Assembly (NCBI GenBank): GCA_046597455.1
Contig: JBKJKJ010000306.1
Coordinates: forward strand, 1-21,728
Length of the DNA: 21,728 nucleotides
From: JAQGMV01 sp046597455
GTDB lineage: Bacteria > Pseudomonadota > Gammaproteobacteria > Burkholderiales > SG8-41
Reading direction: 5' to 3'
Part shown: piece by piece, positions 8,031 through 15,393 of the stretch
Layout: each line of letters opens with the position of its first letter
Numbering within the stretch: the stretch's first letter is position 1
Program-made: the position numbers and the translations under genes
The notes under the pieces: generated by a model
Told to the model about the DNA's origin: nothing
Databases searched by the model: none
Seen by the model: only the letters and a program-made list of their open reading frames with translations

Positions 8031-9418
8031 GCACGCGCATCGTCATGGCTCTGGTCGCGATGAGCCTGGGCGGCTGCATGCTGCTCGGCCCGGATTACAA
8101 GCGTCCCGAAGTCAATGTACCCGGCAGCTTTGCCGAATCCGGAACGCCGGGGCCGCTCGCGGTTCCGGCGCAATGGTGGCAGTTGTATAAAGATCCGACA
8201 CTCGACAACCTCGTCGCCTCGGGGCTGCAGAAGAACGCCGACGTGAGGCTCGCGATAGCGCGTCTCGAGGAGGCCGAAGCCCTCGTGCGTGAAGCCAACT
8301 CGACCTTGCTGCCGCAGATCGATGTCAATGCAACCGCCGGGCGCTCCCGATCGAGTACGCAAACCGGAACCCTGCCGCCCACCGTCTCGCCCATCAGAAG
8401 CAACTTCCTGCTTTCCGCGAACACATCCTTCGAGCTCGATTTCTGGGGCCGCTTGCGGCGTGGACGGGAGTCGGCGAGCGCGCAATACCTGGCGAGCCGC
8501 TACGGCCGCGACGTCGTGGCGCTCACGCTCGCCGCGGGTATTGCGCAAACCTATTTTGCCGTTCGTGCACTCGATGCACAGATCATCGTTTCGGAAGAAA
8601 CGCTCGGCACCTCCAGAGACTCCCTGGACATCGCGAGGAAGCGCGCCGACGCAGGGGTTACGTCCGACCTCGACGTCAATCAGGCGGATACCAATCGGGC
8701 GCAGATCGCGGCGCAAATCAAGGAGCTGCGCCGACAGCGCGCGGTCGCGGTGCACCAGCTCGGCGTACTGACCGGCGTGCTCGACGTCACCGTCACACCC
8801 GGCGATTTGCGGCAGCTTCCGAACCCCCCGCTGCCGCCCGCGGGACTGCCGTCTACGCTGCTCGAGCGCCGCCCCGACGTGCGTCAGGCGGAGGCGACAC
8901 TCGTGTCGGCGAACGCCCTGATCGGCGTCGCGCGCGCAGCACAGTTCCCCACGCTCAGTCTCACCGGTGCAGTGGGCACGCAAAGTCGGGAGCTCACGAA
9001 TCTCTTCTCCGCCGGCGCCGGCATCTGGTCGATCGGTCTCGGCGTGGTCGGGCCGGTTCTCGACTGGGGACGCTATAAAGCCAGGACGCAGCAGGCCGAG
9101 GCGCGCGCGCATCAGGCGGCCGCGACATACGAGAAGACTGCACAGACCGCTTTTCGCGAAGTCGCCGATGCGTTGTCCAACGTGCGGCTCGCGACCGATA
9201 CCGAGAACGATTTGCGCGAACGGGTCGATCGGGCGAGCAACACCTTGCGCCTCGCCACCCTGCGCTACGACGCGGGTTATTCGGCCTATCTCGAAGTGCT
9301 CGACGCGCAGCGCACGCTCAACGACGCGCGCCTCGCGCTCGTGCGTAACCGGCAGCAGTATCTCGCCTATACCGTCGATCTCATGAACGCGCTGGGCGGC
9401 GGCTGGACGCCGTATTAG
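8027..9418 (+). CDS. RND efflux outer-membrane channel lipoprotein (NodT/OprM-like)
   Basis: Outer-membrane factor of the TolC superfamily, NodT group, 463 aa, forming the trimeric exit duct of the pump. A short signal peptide ends in the lipobox LGGC, so Cys17 is the predicted lipidation site. The mature protein starts with the family signature LLGPDYKRPEVNVPGSF, followed by QWWQLYKDPTLDNLV. Two repeated outer-membrane-efflux domains follow. The first includes LEEAEALVREANSTLLPQID and FELDFWGRLRRGRESA. The second includes LLERRPDVRQAEATLVSANALIGVARAAQFPTLSLTG, WGRYKARTQQAEA and YDAGYSAYLEVLDAQRTLNDA. The start overlaps the pump stop by 4 bases and has GAGGAGG just upstream. It is the last gene of the operon; a hairpin 29 bases past the stop may end the transcript. 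Confidence 0.95.
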   Translation: MSTRIVMALVAMSLGGCMLLGPDYKRPEVNVPGSFAESGTPGPLAVPAQWWQLYKDPTLDNLVASGLQKNADVRLAIARLEEAEALVREANSTLLPQIDVNATAGRSRSSTQTGTLPPTVSPIRSNFLLSANTSFELDFWGRLRRGRESASAQYLASRYGRDVVALTLAAGIAQTYFAVRALDAQIIVSEETLGTSRDSLDIARKRADAGVTSDLDVNQADTNRAQIAAQIKELRRQRAVAVHQLGVLTGVLDVTVTPGDLRQLPNPPLPPAGLPSTLLERRPDVRQAEATLVSANALIGVARAAQFPTLSLTGAVGTQSRELTNLFSAGAGIWSIGLGVVGPVLDWGRYKARTQQAEARAHQAAATYEKTAQTAFREVADALSNVRLATDTENDLRERVDRASNTLRLATLRYDAGYSAYLEVLDAQRTLNDARLALVRNRQQYLAYTVDLMNALGGGWTPY

Positions 9419-9447
9419 CCTCCAGCGCTGATACGGCGGCACGAATA

Positions 9448-9470
9448 GAGGGAAACTGAAGTTTTCCCTC
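9448..9470 (+). terminator. hairpin after the efflux operon
   Basis: GAGGGAAA (9448-9455) pairs perfectly with TTTCCCTC (9463-9470) around a 7-base loop, starting 29 bases after the channel-gene stop. No T-run follows, so termination may need Rho, or the hairpin may mainly protect the 3' end. Confidence 0.5.
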
Positions 9471-9591
9471 CGTAACCTCCCGCCCTTCGGCTATCTACCG
9501 ACAACCGTGAAGCGCAGCTGCCTTCCTGCAGCAGGCCGGCAGCGCCTGCTAAGATGTGGCTCGAGCAGCACATCAAAACTCAGGGGGCGTC

Positions 9592-10803
9592 ATGGCAACA
9601 TCACCACAAGACAAGGCAGCGATCCTCGCGAGCCTTCCCGTACGACCGGACGAGGATCCATTCGTCGTCGCCATCGGCGGCTTCTATCGCCGCTGGTTCA
9701 ACCTGCTCGACGATTTGCAACCGCTGCTCAACACGGTAAAAAAGCTCGAGGGCACCGAGGACGAAATGTGGGTGCCGGCGTGGAGCGCGGTCGCGCAGCG
9801 CTTCGAGAAGGAAGCCGAGGATGCGCTGGGTCGCAAGGACAACGCAGGCGCGCGCCGTGCCTTTCTGGAAGCAAAAACCTATTACAGCCTCGCGCGCTTT
9901 CCGGCGCCGTATCGCTCCGGCTCGCCGATCTGCCCGGCCGAAATGGGTCCGCTCAAAGCGCAGGCGTATGAGAACTATCTGCGTTGTTTCCGCCGCGCTG
10001 CGGAGTTTCTGGACAATCCGCCGCAGACCGTACGCATCGCGCGAGGCGAGTACGAAACAACCGGTCACCTGCGCCTGCCTAAAGGAGCATCGGCAAGCAC
10101 GCCCGTGCCGGCGGTACTCGTCATGTGCGGCGGCGATATGTATAAGGAGGACCGCGAGAAGTATGCGGAGGGTGCGCTGCGCGAAGGCCTCGCCGCCCTC
10201 GTCGTCGATGCGCCGGGAACCGGCCAGACCACGTTCCCGCATGCGCCGGAATCGGTCGTCGCATGGCAATCGGCCCTCGACGAGTTGGCCGGGCGACCGG
10301 AGATCGACGGCTCGCGCCTGGGTGCTTTCGGCGTCAGTCGCGGCGGGTTATGGGTGATGCGGCTCGCCGCGACCGACCCGCGGGTCAAGGCCCTGATATC
10401 GATCGCGCCGGGCGGCGTCGGCTACTGGGGCACGCCCGAGGAGCGGGCCGACTGGCGCAAGCACGTCGACGAGCGCGGAAAATCCTGGTTCGGGCCGAAA
10501 GCGACCCGTCCTGCACGCACACCCCTGACTGAAGACGAGCAGCGCAGGGAGTTCCTGCGCTGGTCGCTGAAGGACAACGGGCTCCTCGAGAAGCTCACCA
10601 TGCCAATGCTGCTGATCAACGGCAAGCAGGACCACCTGACGCCGATCGGCAATCTCTATCTGCTGCTCGAGAACGGCCCGCCCACAGGCCGGGTTGCGCG
10701 CGTATATCCCGATGACGGACACATCGCCGCGAAGAACGAGCGCGAGTGGGGACCGGCGGCGTGGAAGTGGCTGCGCGAAGAACTGACGCGCGAAAATGAC
10801 TGA
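9592..10803 (+). CDS. alpha/beta hydrolase, FrsA / 2,6-dihydropseudooxynicotine-hydrolase-like
   Basis: Cytosolic hydrolase of 403 aa. The N-terminal 140 residues are helical (FVVAIGGFYRRWFNLLDDL, AYENYLRCFRRAAEFL), as in the FrsA/DUF1100 and 2,6-dihydropseudooxynicotine hydrolase group, where this segment forms the cap. The C-terminal alpha/beta core shows VPAVLVMCGG (oxyanion strand), AALVVDAPGTGQT, the nucleophile elbow GVSRGG (Ser249), the acid in INGKQDHLTP (Asp347) and the base in PDDGHIA (His377). A complete triad is therefore present. Members cleave C-C bonds or esters in heterocycle and aromatic degradation. The frame extends to an ATG-less start at 9556; I chose the ATG at 9592 because CAGGGGG precedes it and the upstream residues do not resemble the family. 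It stands alone between the efflux operon and a convergent membrane-protein gene. Substrate unknown. Confidence 0.85.
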   Translation: MATSPQDKAAILASLPVRPDEDPFVVAIGGFYRRWFNLLDDLQPLLNTVKKLEGTEDEMWVPAWSAVAQRFEKEAEDALGRKDNAGARRAFLEAKTYYSLARFPAPYRSGSPICPAEMGPLKAQAYENYLRCFRRAAEFLDNPPQTVRIARGEYETTGHLRLPKGASASTPVPAVLVMCGGDMYKEDREKYAEGALREGLAALVVDAPGTGQTTFPHAPESVVAWQSALDELAGRPEIDGSRLGAFGVSRGGLWVMRLAATDPRVKALISIAPGGVGYWGTPEERADWRKHVDERGKSWFGPKATRPARTPLTEDEQRREFLRWSLKDNGLLEKLTMPMLLINGKQDHLTPIGNLYLLLENGPPTGRVARVYPDDGHIAAKNEREWGPAAWKWLREELTREND

Positions 10804-10874
10804 AGAACCGCTCGGTTTATCGTCTGCACCGGCCGGCGAGCGGCGGCGCGCCCGCCACCGGTCAATGAACGATA

Positions 10875-10907
10875 GCGCCGGTGTGCACGTTGGTCACACC
10901 CCGGCGC
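10875..10907. terminator. bidirectional hairpin between convergent genes
   Basis: GCGCCGGTGTG (10875-10885) pairs with CACACCCCGGCGC (10895-10907), leaving two bases bulged and a 9-base loop. It sits between a plus-strand and a minus-strand stop codon, so it could end transcripts from both sides. There is no T-run, so intrinsic termination is uncertain. Confidence 0.5.
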
Positions 10908-10921
10908 GGGCGACGCGAGCT

Positions 10922-11377
10922 TTAATGCGGGATGTGCGGGTTCATCTCTTCCTGCACACCGATCTGGGTCAAGGCATATCCCGGGCGGATCGCGAAGAAG
11001 AGCGCAAGGACGGCCGTGGAGATGTGGAGCCATGCGTTATAACCGTACAGAGGCGTCGTTCCCCACAGCGTTCTCAAATCGTCCATGGGAATCAGACCGG
11101 CAATACCGAGCAGTCCGAAGACCAGCGAGCCCGCGCGCGCGAACATGACAGATGAATAGCGGTTGTTGGCCGCCATCGTCCCCCACAGCCCGATGACGAG
11201 ATGAATCATGCTCAGCATGATGTTCACCACGAACACGCCGAAGAGACTGCCGTAGAACACGCGGATGCTGAGCCCCGGGCCGCTGGGCGGCCGGTCCCAT
11301 AGCGCAGGGACGAAACCCATGACGCCCAGAGCAAGGTAAAGCCCCCCGAATACTGCAGCGAAAGTGCGTGCCGTCAT
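10922..11377 (-). CDS. small membrane protein, DUF4383-like
   Basis: Integral membrane protein of about 151 aa with four predicted membrane segments: roughly residues 4-22 (FAAVFGGLYLALGVMGFVP), 45-68 (LFGVFVVNIMLSMIHLVIGLWG), 77-96 (SVMFARAGSLVFGLLGIAGL) and 112-130 (NAWLHISTAVLALFFAI). The pattern FYGSLFGVFVVNIMLSMIHLVIG and the closing LHISTAVLALFFAIRPGY resemble DUF4383 proteins, whose function is unknown. The frame extends to 11461. The ATG at 11377 is chosen because GAGGAG lies 7 bases upstream (11384-11389) and the first membrane helix then begins at the N-terminus. It converges with the hydrolase gene at 9592 and has no operon partner. Membrane nature is clear; function unassigned. 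Confidence 0.78.
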   Translation of the reverse strand: MTARTFAAVFGGLYLALGVMGFVPALWDRPPSGPGLSIRVFYGSLFGVFVVNIMLSMIHLVIGLWGTMAANNRYSSVMFARAGSLVFGLLGIAGLIPMDDLRTLWGTTPLYGYNAWLHISTAVLALFFAIRPGYALTQIGVQEEMNPHIPH

Positions 11378-11515
11378 AACTTGTCTCCTCAATAGCCGTG
11401 CGGCTGTGCCGGTCGCGCATCGCAGTGCAGTTCGCGTGCCCGACTCATGTCGACCGCCCACACATCACCAATGTAACCCGCAGTGAGCTCGGGCCTTCGT
11501 CTCACCTGCTTCCTC

Positions 11516-11545
11516 GGTATACAGACTATTCGACCCTGCTGTCCA
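11516..11545 (-). promoter_or_regulatory. candidate promoter of the DUF4383-like gene
   Basis: On the minus strand TGGACA (11540-11545) and TATACC (11516-11521) are separated by 18 bases, matching the -35 box at 5 of 6 and the -10 box at 4 of 6 positions. The leader to the ATG at 11377 would be about 130 bases. This is a weak call. Confidence 0.3.
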
Positions 11546-11575
11546 GCGAGTAGCCTGCTTCGCTCACCGCAAGTG

Positions 11576-11593
11576 TGACGTCAGTGACGTCAG
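11576..11593. repeat. tandem TGACGTCAG direct repeat
   Basis: Two perfect, adjacent copies of TGACGTCAG (11576-11584 and 11585-11593). Each contains the 8-bp palindrome TGACGTCA. They lie about 31 bases upstream of the candidate -35 box at 11545 on the minus strand, where an activator would bind. They also lie just downstream of the hydrolase stop at 11630. No regulator can be named. Confidence 0.4.
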
Positions 11594-11629
11594 TGGGTCG
11601 CCGTCATGCCCGAGGATACGTCCGCGCGC

Positions 11630-12415
11630 TCAACCCACCCGGGCGAGGAACGACACCACCGCCTCGTTGAAAGCCTCGGGTTGCTCGACGTTCGACAGAT
11701 GCGCGGCAGAAGGAATGATCACGAGCTCGGAGCCGCGAATATTGGCGTGGATCTGGCGCGCCATTTCAGGGGGTGTGCCGTGATCCTGGTCGCCGACGAC
11801 GACGAGCGTCGGGCAATCGATTTCCTTGAGACGATCAAGCACGTCGATCTTAGCGATGGCATCGCAGGCGCCGGCAAAACCGTCCACCGGGGTGTTGACG
11901 ATGTCGCGACCGATCCGCTCGATGACATCCTTGCGCGACTGGCGATACGGCTCGGTGAACCACCGTTCGAGCGTGCCGTTCTTCACCCCTTCCATGCCTT
12001 TTTCACGCGCGACCTTCACGCGCTCGCCCCACATCTGCTCCGCATTGGGCGCTCGCCGGCTCGTCGTATCGGCGAGCACCATGCTCTGGAAAAAGCCCGG
12101 ATACTTCAGCGCGAACGTCTGGCCGATCATGCCGCCCATGGACAGACCCACCCAGTGCGTGCGCGTGATGCCGAGCCCCTCGAACAAAGCCTTCGCATCG
12201 TCCGCGAGCTGTTCCATCGTGTAGGCACCCGACGGCGCGCTGCTGTCCCCGTGGCCGCGCGTGTCGTAGCGCAGCACCTTGAACTCGCGGCTGAGCCGCT
12301 TCGCCTGCTCATCCCACATCGAAAGGTTGCACGCGAGTGAATGGGACAGGGTGACCCACGGCCCTTCGCCTTCGATCACGTAGTGGGTTTCGATACCATT
12401 GGTTTTGATTTTCAC
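11630..12415 (-). CDS. alpha/beta hydrolase, 3-oxoadipate enol-lactonase (PcaD)-like
   Basis: Alpha/beta-fold hydrolase of 261 aa, the usual size of PcaD-type enol-lactonases and related esterases. Seen: VTLSHSLACNLSMWDEQ (oxyanion His-Ser strand), LRYDTRGHGDSSAPSGAYTMEQLADD, the nucleophile elbow GLSMGGMIGQ (Ser92), the acid in VVGDQDHGTPP (Asp211) and the base in SAAHLSNVEQP (His239). The triad is complete. PcaD opens 3-oxoadipate enol-lactone in protocatechuate/catechol degradation. No other pca gene is nearby, so a different lactone or ester is equally possible. Translation starts at a GTG (12415) preceded by GAGGAGT. It is the last of three minus-strand genes after the enolase-superfamily enzyme and the sirtuin, with an 88-base gap before it. 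Confidence 0.88.
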   Translation of the reverse strand: MKIKTNGIETHYVIEGEGPWVTLSHSLACNLSMWDEQAKRLSREFKVLRYDTRGHGDSSAPSGAYTMEQLADDAKALFEGLGITRTHWVGLSMGGMIGQTFALKYPGFFQSMVLADTTSRRAPNAEQMWGERVKVAREKGMEGVKNGTLERWFTEPYRQSRKDVIERIGRDIVNTPVDGFAGACDAIAKIDVLDRLKEIDCPTLVVVGDQDHGTPPEMARQIHANIRGSELVIIPSAAHLSNVEQPEAFNEAVVSFLARVG

Positions 12416-12503
12416 CGTTCACTCCTCGAAAAGTTCGCCGAATATACAGCGCGTATGCACCCCGCGCCAAGCACGGCATGAACGACCAACGACGCAAGAG
12501 CGG

Positions 12504-13265
12504 TCAGTGCAGCCGTGGCGCTGCGCACAGGGTCGGCAAGACCTCGCTGATCGGCTCGCTCAGCTTGACGTCGGCGATATCGTCGAATGCCGTGGCCTGC
12601 GCATTCACGATCAGCACGCGCGCCCCGGCCGCTTTCGCGCGCGGCACCACGGCGGCTACCGGATATACCTGCAGGCTCGTTCCGACGCACAGCAGACAAT
12701 CGGTTTCTCCCGCGGCGCTCATCGCGCGGGCGATCACGTCGGGCACCAGCGCCTGCCCGAACGAGATCGTATCGCTCTTCAGGATGCCGCCGCACGTTTC
12801 ACATACCGGATCCACATCGCCGGCACGCACGCGGTCGAGCACGTCCTGCATAGCGCCTCGCCACGCGCACGACAGGCACACGGCCTGATGCAGGTTGCCG
12901 TGCACTTCGACGACGCGGTCGCGCGCGTTCCCGGCGCGCTGATGCAGCCCGTCGATGTTTTGCGTCACCAGCACGTGCAGCTTGCCGCGCCGTTCGAGCT
13001 CCACGAGCGCCCGGTGACCGGAGTTGGGCTGAGCAGTCCAGGCCGGATGCGCGAGGCGGCTCTGCCAGGACAACCTGCGCACTTCGGGATCGGCGACGTA
13101 GTAACGGATGTCCGACATGCGTTCCGCTTTCGGATTGAGCGTCCACACGCCTTGCGGTCCGCGAAAGTCAGGGATGCCCGAGTCGGTGGAAATGCCGGCG
13201 CCCGTGAGCACGACGACGCGTTGCGCCGCGTCGATCAGCTCACGTGCTTTGTCAGCGGGCGACAA
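12504..13265 (-). CDS. SIR2-family NAD-dependent protein deacylase (sirtuin)
   Basis: Sirtuin of 253 aa that removes acyl groups from lysine using NAD. All core motifs are present: VVLTGAGISTDSGIPDFRG (residues 18-36, NAD site), TQNIDGLH (101-108), the catalytic His122 in VEVHGNLH, and a structural zinc site with Cys130/Cys133 and Cys155/Cys158. GTSLQVYPV (195-203) and IVNAQ complete the Rossmann part. The class III Tyr-x2-Arg acyl pocket signature appears here as Trp67-Gln-Ser-Arg70, so deacylation preference is unclear. The only in-frame start giving the complete N-terminus is a TTG at 13265, with GGGGCGG about 4 bases upstream, which suggests modest translation. It lies 31 bases after the enolase-superfamily gene and is probably co-transcribed. 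A role in controlling an acyl-CoA synthetase by deacetylation is possible, but none is visible here. Confidence 0.92.
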   Translation of the reverse strand: MSPADKARELIDAAQRVVVLTGAGISTDSGIPDFRGPQGVWTLNPKAERMSDIRYYVADPEVRRLSWQSRLAHPAWTAQPNSGHRALVELERRGKLHVLVTQNIDGLHQRAGNARDRVVEVHGNLHQAVCLSCAWRGAMQDVLDRVRAGDVDPVCETCGGILKSDTISFGQALVPDVIARAMSAAGETDCLLCVGTSLQVYPVAAVVPRAKAAGARVLIVNAQATAFDDIADVKLSEPISEVLPTLCAAPRLH

Positions 13266-13296
13266 TCAACCGCCCCGGGCACGCCTGCGACGACAC

Positions 13297-14391
13297 CTAC
13301 ACGCCGTAGCGCTTGAGCGCATCCGGGTCGAACTCGAGGCCGAGACCCGGCTTGTCAGGCACGGTGAGCTCGCCGTTCACCGGAAGCGGCACTTCCTTGT
13401 ACAGCTTCGATGACCACGGCATGTATTCGACGGTGAGGCCGTTGGGCACCGCGGCCACGAGATGAACCGAAATCTCCGGGCACAGATGGTTCACGATCGG
13501 CAGGTTGAACGCTTCCGCCATGCCGGCAATCTTCACCCACTGGCTGATGCCGCCCGCACGCAGCACGTCGACCATCACGATATCGACCGAGCGCGCTTCG
13601 AGCATGTGACGAAACGGCACGAGGCCGTACACGTATTCGCCCGCCGCGATCGGCGTCGCAAGAGCGTCGGCCACTGCCGCCAGACCCGGGTAATCGTCGT
13701 GCGCGACGACATCTTCGAGCCAGAACAGGTTGTACTCCTCGATGCGGCGTCCGATCGAAATCGCCTGCCGCACATCCCAGCGCTGATTGATATCGCACAT
13801 GACGTCTATGGTCGGACCGACCGCGTTGCGCACGACGCGAATCCGCTCGACTTCGATCTCGGGATTGGTATCGCCGGGAAGCGCGAGCTGGGTCTTCATC
13901 TGCCTGAAGCCTTTTTCGACCAGGCGCGCTGCCGCTTTCTCGACGTGCGCCAGCGGGAATCCGCGCATCAACGCGCCGCTCGCATACGTCGGAACCTTGT
14001 CGCGAAAACCGCCGAGCAGCGTCGAGACCGGCTGCCCGTGGATCTTGCCTGCGATATCCCACAGCGCGATGTCGATCGCCGAAAGCGCGAGGGTGAATAC
14101 GCCCCCCGGACCACTCTGCCCCGCGGCCGCGCGCAGCTTCTGGACGATGAACTCGATATACAGCGGATTTTCCCCGACTGTGAGCGCACCCAGGCTGTCT
14201 ATCGCCGCTTTGAGCGCACCGCTCATCGCACCGCCGCCGAAAAAGCTCAGGCCGATGCCCTCGACGCCTTCATCGGTGCCCAGGCGCAGCGTCACGAAAT
14301 TCTGGGTCGCGCCGGAAGGCGTAGGGCCGCCCGCGAGCGGCTCGTCGAGGGGAATACGAACGATGCGGCTTTCTACGTGTGTGATTTTCAT
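13297..14391 (-). CDS. enolase-superfamily enzyme, mandelate racemase/muconate lactonizing family
   Basis: Enolase-superfamily protein of 364 aa. The N-terminal capping domain (1-125) contains LSAIDIALWDIAGKIHGQPV. The (beta/alpha)7-beta barrel carries the metal ligands Asp200 (VMCDINQRW), Glu226 (FWLEDV) and Glu252 (IAAGEYVYG). A mandelate-racemase-type His-Asp dyad is present as His302 (IVNHLCPE) and Asp275. These ligands sit at a constant offset of +5 from mandelate racemase numbering. The lysine motif of the second strand is GFRQMKTQ: Lys166 is kept but the second lysine (MR Lys166) is Gln168. Such enzymes abstract a proton alpha to a carboxylate and usually dehydrate acid sugars, racemise or cycloisomerise. 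With only the His-Asp base, acid-sugar dehydration is more likely than racemisation. First of three minus-strand genes; no strong Shine-Dalgarno. Confidence 0.9.
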   Translation of the reverse strand: MKITHVESRIVRIPLDEPLAGGPTPSGATQNFVTLRLGTDEGVEGIGLSFFGGGAMSGALKAAIDSLGALTVGENPLYIEFIVQKLRAAAGQSGPGGVFTLALSAIDIALWDIAGKIHGQPVSTLLGGFRDKVPTYASGALMRGFPLAHVEKAAARLVEKGFRQMKTQLALPGDTNPEIEVERIRVVRNAVGPTIDVMCDINQRWDVRQAISIGRRIEEYNLFWLEDVVAHDDYPGLAAVADALATPIAAGEYVYGLVPFRHMLEARSVDIVMVDVLRAGGISQWVKIAGMAEAFNLPIVNHLCPEISVHLVAAVPNGLTVEYMPWSSKLYKEVPLPVNGELTVPDKPGLGLEFDPDALKRYGV

Positions 14392-14593
14392 CGGCGTCTT
14401 CTTTTGTTATGGGAGGAACAGCGGGATGTACGAGTCAATGATACAACCGAGCGCCGCGACTTTGCGCCACGTGCCTAATTGCGGTTGACACCACCCGAAA
14501 TCGAGACCGGCGCGTTTCACATCTCGCCTGACGGCTATCGCCTGACGTCTCATGGCGTCCGTCCCTTCAGGCCGCCCCTTTCAGGCCTCATCC
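14392..14593. other. intergenic region with two pairs of short direct repeats
   Basis: 202 bases between the regulator stop and the enolase-superfamily start, both on the minus strand. CGCCTGACG occurs at 14525-14533 and 14539-14547, and TTCAGGCC at 14566-14573 and 14580-14587. Both pairs have a 14-base period. No convincing promoter or terminator was found, though a promoter for the enolase operon should lie here. Confidence 0.3.
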
Positions 14594-15286
14594 TCAAGCC
14601 GGCGTGGCGCCGAGCAGGCGCACTACCTCGGCGGCGGCCTTGTTGGCCTCTTCACGCGTCAGGCGTTCGGCGGCATCGCCATCGCGTGCGCGGATTGCGC
14701 CCAGCACCGCTCTCAAGTTCCCCATGCTTTCACGCGAGCGCTCTTCGGAGCGCTGGGGATGGGTCAGACCGAGTGCGCGCCAGCGCCAGATCCGCGCGTG
14801 CAGCGTGCTGAGCATCGAGGAGAGCGTTTCGCTTTCAGCGCCCTCGACGAGCACATCGTAAAAATCATTCTTGGTCTCGAAGATGCGGTTCGCATCGCCG
14901 TCCTCGTAGGCTTCGATGACACGGCCCAGCGCGTCCACCAGCTTCGACATCTGCGCCTCGCTCGCTTTCTCGGCGAACAGCCGCGCAGCAAATCCTTCGA
15001 GCACCGCGCGGATCGAATAGAGATCCCGTCCTTCCTCGAGCGACAGCTCGCGAACCACGGGTCCCTTATGGGGGATGATCGCAATCAGGCCTTCGGTCTC
15101 GAGCTGGCGTAGCGCTTCCCGGATGACAGTGCGCGAAACGCCCATCATTTCGGTGAGCTCGCGCTCGATCAGCCTCGCGCCCGCGGTCAGGCGTCCTGAA
15201 ATAATGGCCTGGCGCAGGCCCTCGAGGACTTGCTGACGCAGCGGCGCCGCGAGCTTCTGGATGCCCAGATCGGGAAGAGGGTGCAT
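14594..15286 (-). CDS. GntR-family transcriptional regulator, FadR/FCD subfamily
   Basis: GntR regulator of 230 aa. The N-terminal winged helix-turn-helix spans about residues 15-78 (LRQQVLEGLRQAIISGRLTAGARLIERELTEMMGVSRTVIREALRQLETEGLI), the standard GntR signature. The C-terminal all-helical FCD domain (about 85-215) contains LYSIRAVLEGFAARLFAE and the metal/ligand-site pattern with ETKNDFYDVLVEGAESETL and HARIWRWR. FCD regulators of this type sense carboxylic acids or sugar acids and control neighbouring catabolic genes. It is divergent from the Gfo/Idh-creatininase cluster and upstream of the enolase-sirtuin-hydrolase set, so it may control both. A palindromic operator lies in its 5' gap. 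The ATG at 15286 has no clear Shine-Dalgarno. Confidence 0.93.
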   Translation of the reverse strand: MHPLPDLGIQKLAAPLRQQVLEGLRQAIISGRLTAGARLIERELTEMMGVSRTVIREALRQLETEGLIAIIPHKGPVVRELSLEEGRDLYSIRAVLEGFAARLFAEKASEAQMSKLVDALGRVIEAYEDGDANRIFETKNDFYDVLVEGAESETLSSMLSTLHARIWRWRALGLTHPQRSEERSRESMGNLRAVLGAIRARDGDAAERLTREEANKAAAEVVRLLGATPA

Positions 15287-15310
15287 AAGGTTTAAAGAGG
15301 CGATCGACTG

Positions 15311-15339
15311 TTGACGGTATCGTAATACCGTAATACAGT
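15311..15339 (+). promoter_or_regulatory. promoter of the Gfo/Idh-creatininase cluster
   Basis: TTGACG (15311-15316) matches the -35 box at 5 of 6, and TACAGT (15334-15339) the -10 box at 4 of 6, with a 17-base spacer. Transcription would start near 15346, about 48 bases before the ATG at 15394. The operator repeats occupy the spacer and -10 box, which implies repression. Confidence 0.55.
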
Positions 15340-15345
15340 ATTACG
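15321..15345. promoter_or_regulatory. candidate GntR operator: two CGTAATAC plus inverted GTATTACG
   Basis: CGTAATAC occurs at 15321-15328 and again at 15329-15336, followed by A and the inverted arm GTATTACG at 15338-15345. The last two arms form a perfect 17-bp palindrome (15329-15345); the first copy can also pair with the third. It sits in the only gap between the GntR gene and the first Gfo/Idh gene, over the predicted promoter. The likely binder is that regulator. Confidence 0.65.
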
Positions 15346-15393
15346 AGCAGAAGGACAATGCAACACGTATCCGCCTCCAGGAGAAGCATCGTC

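Noticed and set aside
7655..9442. Long minus-strand open frame of 595 codons antisense to the pump and channel genes
   Set aside because: Its translation is rich in Arg/His/Ala without any recognisable domain, and it runs exactly opposite two clearly conserved genes. High-GC codon use removes stop codons from the antisense frame.
15358..15393. Upstream ATG for the first Gfo/Idh gene
   Set aside because: It lies about 12 bases from the predicted transcription start and adds residues before the first Rossmann strand; the ATG at 15394 has AGGAG upstream.
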